A stretch of 64,000 nucleotides of DNA from Shewanella jiangmenensis. GTDB taxonomy: Bacteria > Pseudomonadota > Gammaproteobacteria > Enterobacterales > Shewanellaceae. Of this stretch, positions 61,785 to 64,000 are shown piece after piece. The position numbers and the translations under genes were made by a program. The notes under the pieces were generated by a model that saw nothing but the letters and a program-made list of their open reading frames with translations, made no database searches and had not been told where the DNA came from. The stretch lies in the NCBI RefSeq assembly GCF_018596335.1, contig NZ_JAHEPS010000003.1, positions 248,001-312,000 of the forward strand, given 5' to 3'. Positions within the stretch are counted from its first letter, which is position 1. Each line of letters opens with the position of its first letter.

Positions 61785-62036
61785 TGTGAATTCACCTTAG
61801 GGCCGTTGGTTAGTATTTCTTTAAAAGCTCTTCCATTAAAGGCAGATATTATAAATATCCCCCAAAATTCGGCCCACGTGTAGAGGGCTACTTTGCCGCA
61901 CTGCCAAGGGTTGCACCGACAACAGGAGTTCGAAATTCTTGAGGTAAAAAACTGCGCTTGATGCCCGTTACTGTGTATTGCTGTCCGGCAAGGGGCGGAG
62001 CAATCCTTGCTCACGAATGTTGCCAGGAGATCACGC

Positions 62037-62306
62037 CTATTGGCGTAGTTTGTTCCATGCCGCCAGACGAGCTTGGGTTATTTGCCCCACGACCTGGCGT
62101 ATCTCATCCCTGTTCAGCCCGGCGCCCATGGCAATCAGCAAATGCTCGATTTCGTGTTTGTACCAGCCAACGGCTCTGCGCCCCAGATTGACCGGTGGTG
62201 GCAGGAGTCCGTCGTTAATCCATTCATGCAGGGTGCTTTTGCTGATGGCCAGTGTCTGCAGTACTTCAGGCTTGCGGTAGATTTGAAATTGAGTGGACGT
62301 ATTCAT
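62037..62306 (-). CDS. AlpA-family phage-type regulator
   Basis: This 89-residue DNA-binding protein of the AlpA/MerR-like excisionase type reads FQIYRKPEVLQTLAISKSTL, HEWINDGLLPPPVNLGRRAV, GWYKHEIEHLLIAMGAGLNR. The pattern S(K/R)STLxxWxxxGxLPxPVxLGxRxVGW is diagnostic. AlpA proteins activate excision or replication genes in satellite prophages. Its gene is 252 bases upstream of the Gp2-like gene, with the repeat region upstream of its promoter. Confidence 0.92.
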   Translation of the reverse strand: MNTSTQFQIYRKPEVLQTLAISKSTLHEWINDGLLPPPVNLGRRAVGWYKHEIEHLLIAMGAGLNRDEIRQVVGQITQARLAAWNKLRQ

Positions 62307-63205
62307 GTGTCTTTATCCTTTAGCGGTTGGTACTGGACACATCTTGAATTGCTGGGCAAAAAGGTTCAGGGACAAAAATGAAGAAAAAAATGGCGTTTTT
62401 GTTCCTGACGCTGGAAAGCGATTCTGATAAGGCCGTTTGGAAAAAAGTATGACCCCCCCCCTACTACGCCCTTTGGATGCTCTGCCAACTTTCCCTACAT
62501 CCATCAAAGCCATTGGTCGAAGTCGTCTTGGCAGAATAAGGGCTGTGTGAATTGGTTCGGGAGCTCAGTGCTGCATCACTGATATTCCAGCGGTGTGTCA
62601 GTGAGCGCTCAGTGAGCTATCCATGAAACCTCATTGCTGACTCATTGCAACAGCCGTGTCGCGTCAGTGAAACTGCAATGGCGTGTCAATGCAACTGCAA
62701 TGTCGTGTCAGTGAGCCGTCCCACACGCGTGAGCCACGCGTCAGCTACGTGTCATAGCATTTACTGTGACGCGTTCATCGTCCGTTATTCACCCGTGGCT
62801 TGGCCGTGCCGCGCCCGTTCATCGCCTGTTCTGTATCCGTTCAACGGGCGTTAGGTATTTGCTGTGACGCGTTCATCGTCCGTTGTTCACGCGTGGCTTG
62901 GCCGTGCCGAGCACGTTCATCGCCTGTTCTGTATCCGTTCAACGGGCGTTAAGTATTTACAGTGACGCGTTCATCGTCCGTTGTTCACCTGTGGCTTGGC
63001 CGTGCCGCGCCCGTTCATCGCCTGTTCTGTATCCGTTCAATGGGTGTTAGGTATTTGGTGTGACGCTTGCTTTTGACGTTTTGTTATAGCCAGGTGGCTT
63101 GGCGTTGGTATCTCACAACGAAAATGCCGCATTGGCTTAACCAGTGCGGCGAGAGGGGGGCTCAAATAGATACGAATTCAGCCAAGGCTACCGACTTGGG
63201 GCTGG
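62307..63205. other. 900-base gene-free region with repeats
   Basis: No credible gene is present. The left part (62380-62460) is AT-rich with A tracts and a run of nine or so C at about 62452-62460. The middle (62585-62735) has short imperfect repeats based on GCGTGTCAGTGA and AACTGCAATG. The right part is the 98-bp tandem array. The region resembles a replication or regulatory locus of the neighbouring element. Confidence 0.6.
62765..63058. repeat. Three 98-bp tandem repeats with internal CGTTCATCG motifs
   Basis: Units start at 62765, 62863 and 62961, with only a few differences between them. Each contains CGTTCATCG twice and CGTTCAACG once (in unit 1 at 62772, 62816 and 62838), giving nine 9-mers in the array. 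The spacings of 44, 22 and 32 bases are close to whole helical turns. This looks like iterons; a partial fourth unit begins at 63059. Confidence 0.9.
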
Positions 63206-63982
63206 CTAATCGCTCAGAAAGTCTTTGGGTGGGGTGTATGATTCTGTCCCATCATCGTTTACCCAACGATTGATGGGGTAATGAAGATTCTCCCCGGTTC
63301 TCAAGTTTTGCTTAGTACAGAAAGACCACCATCGCCTGCAGACCTCAGGATCGGGAACCTCATCATTATTGGCATCACAGCTTTGAAACAAGATAGCCAT
63401 GAAGTTAAAAAAAGCGTCACTGCAAACCTCTTTATCAGCGGGATATTTTTGTATCCAGGCATGGTGAAGGCCCTGCATCAGCAGCTCTTTTCCTGTCGAG
63501 AGTTTCTTTTCGAGTAAGGTTGGCCCCTGACGCAGCAATAAGCTTGATTGCATATTGTTGGTGTATAGGCCTATTGCACTCTGTAGTTTTTGTAGATTAG
63601 CGCAGAGTGTTTGCATGACATCCGATGCTGGAGGCAACTGTTTTTGCGCAGCGTCCAGATAATCCAAGTAGCTGAAATTGGTTGCGAGAAATCCCGGGGG
63701 GATACCGTTAGCATCAAGCTGCTGGTGGATATGCAAAATATCCCTAACCATGGCGGTATTTCGATGACCAAGCCGGATGAGTTTGTTTTGCATTTTCTCC
63801 AACGTCGCAGCAATAGCACTTAGCTCTTTGAAGGCGTCACTGCGTTCACCCTTTTCCCATGTGCTTTCCATCACCCAGCATCGTAACAGGTCAATTTCAT
63901 TGTCTGAAAAACCGTAGGCCTGCAATTGTTGTCTGTCCTGGCCTGTTATTGGCTGAGTACGCATCAGTTGGCGATTTGGCAT
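63206..63982 (-). CDS. Hypothetical protein of the integrated element
   Basis: This 258-residue, mostly helical, soluble protein (QQLQAYGFSDNEIDLLRCWV, AIAATLEKMQNKLIRLGHRN, and a C-terminal ACRRWWSF-like segment NDEVPDPEVCRRWWSFCTKQ) is of unknown family. A GAGGA site lies upstream and the start is in a TGATG context, so it may be coupled to a gene beyond the window. Its place beside the AlpA element and array suggests an element gene. Confidence 0.6.
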   Translation of the reverse strand: MPNRQLMRTQPITGQDRQQLQAYGFSDNEIDLLRCWVMESTWEKGERSDAFKELSAIAATLEKMQNKLIRLGHRNTAMVRDILHIHQQLDANGIPPGFLATNFSYLDYLDAAQKQLPPASDVMQTLCANLQKLQSAIGLYTNNMQSSLLLRQGPTLLEKKLSTGKELLMQGLHHAWIQKYPADKEVCSDAFFNFMAILFQSCDANNDEVPDPEVCRRWWSFCTKQNLRTGENLHYPINRWVNDDGTESYTPPKDFLSD

Positions 63983-64000
63983 CAGGCAGTCCTCAAAATG

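Larger units (their letters stand above)
61194..64000. mobile_element. Candidate satellite-type integrated element (ends not seen)
   Basis: The group of an AlpA regulator, a Gp2-like protein, an unusual repeat region and a further unknown gene, all on the minus strand, fits a P4- or inovirus-satellite-like element. No integrase, tRNA or att repeat is visible inside the window, so the limits are guesses; the right part may lie beyond 64000. Confidence 0.45.

Noticed and set aside
62765..63058. CRISPR-like array
   Set aside because: The whole 98-bp unit is repeated with no unique spacers, and no cas genes are near. It is a simple tandem array.

Overview
The window reads as chromosome of a Shewanella-type gammaproteobacterium, probably a species with fairly high GC for the genus. 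The strongest evidence is the gene order hydA-hydB-(cytochrome b)-hydG-hydX-hydE-hydF for a periplasmic [FeFe] hydrogenase, next to dmsE-dmsF-dmsA-dmsB-dmsG-dmsH for an extracellular DMSO reductase with a decaheme cytochrome and an MtrB-like porin. A GlyGly-CTERM serine protease, a LysR-rich regulatory repertoire and DUF3297 fit the same group. No rRNA, tRNA or CRISPR was recognised.

Layout. 1-451: tail of a FixJ/LuxR-type response regulator. 548-7905: a secreted cyanophycinase-like S51 peptidase, diverging from a TonB-dependent receptor, a YfcC-type permease and an isoaspartyl dipeptidase; together they look like a system for eating beta-aspartyl (cyanophycin-like) peptides. 7985-14683: a minus-strand ydcSTUV-patD operon for putrescine uptake and 4-aminobutyraldehyde oxidation, with a LysR regulator upstream. 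The two blocks could be linked metabolically through arginine to putrescine, which is inference. 14815-21890: the minus-strand [FeFe] hydrogenase operon, with maturases HydE, HydF and HydG. 22488-24021: a triheme cytochrome diverging from a LysR regulator. 24621-32193: the extracellular DMSO reductase operon. 32199-45633: a repeat-expanded LysR regulator, a large S8 protease, a small secreted protein with a probable frameshift, a periplasmic KatG, DUF3297, a chemoreceptor and a thioredoxin-like protein.

46096-59373 is accessory and defence-like: a NERD protein, a PD-(D/E)XK endonuclease, type I restriction genes hsdR, hsdM and hsdS, a DUF3800 protein and a partner translationally coupled to hsdS, a protein with a possible helix-turn-helix, and a DUF429 protein. 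hsdR is separated from hsdM by several small genes. 59474-64000 holds a membrane/coiled-coil gene split by an in-frame TAG, then an inovirus-Gp2-like gene, an AlpA regulator and a 900-base stretch with three 98-bp tandem repeats. This suggests a satellite-type integrated element with a possible origin.

The most striking window-wide signal is the number of short tandem repeats (12 to 98 bp). Inside genes their periods are always multiples of three (permease loop, HydX tail, DmsH, a LysR regulator, HsdS spacer). Between genes the periods are free (14, 16-17, 17, 77, 98 bp). In the hydrogenase operon one such duplication has produced two chimeric 20-codon mini-genes, each with its own Shine-Dalgarno sequence.
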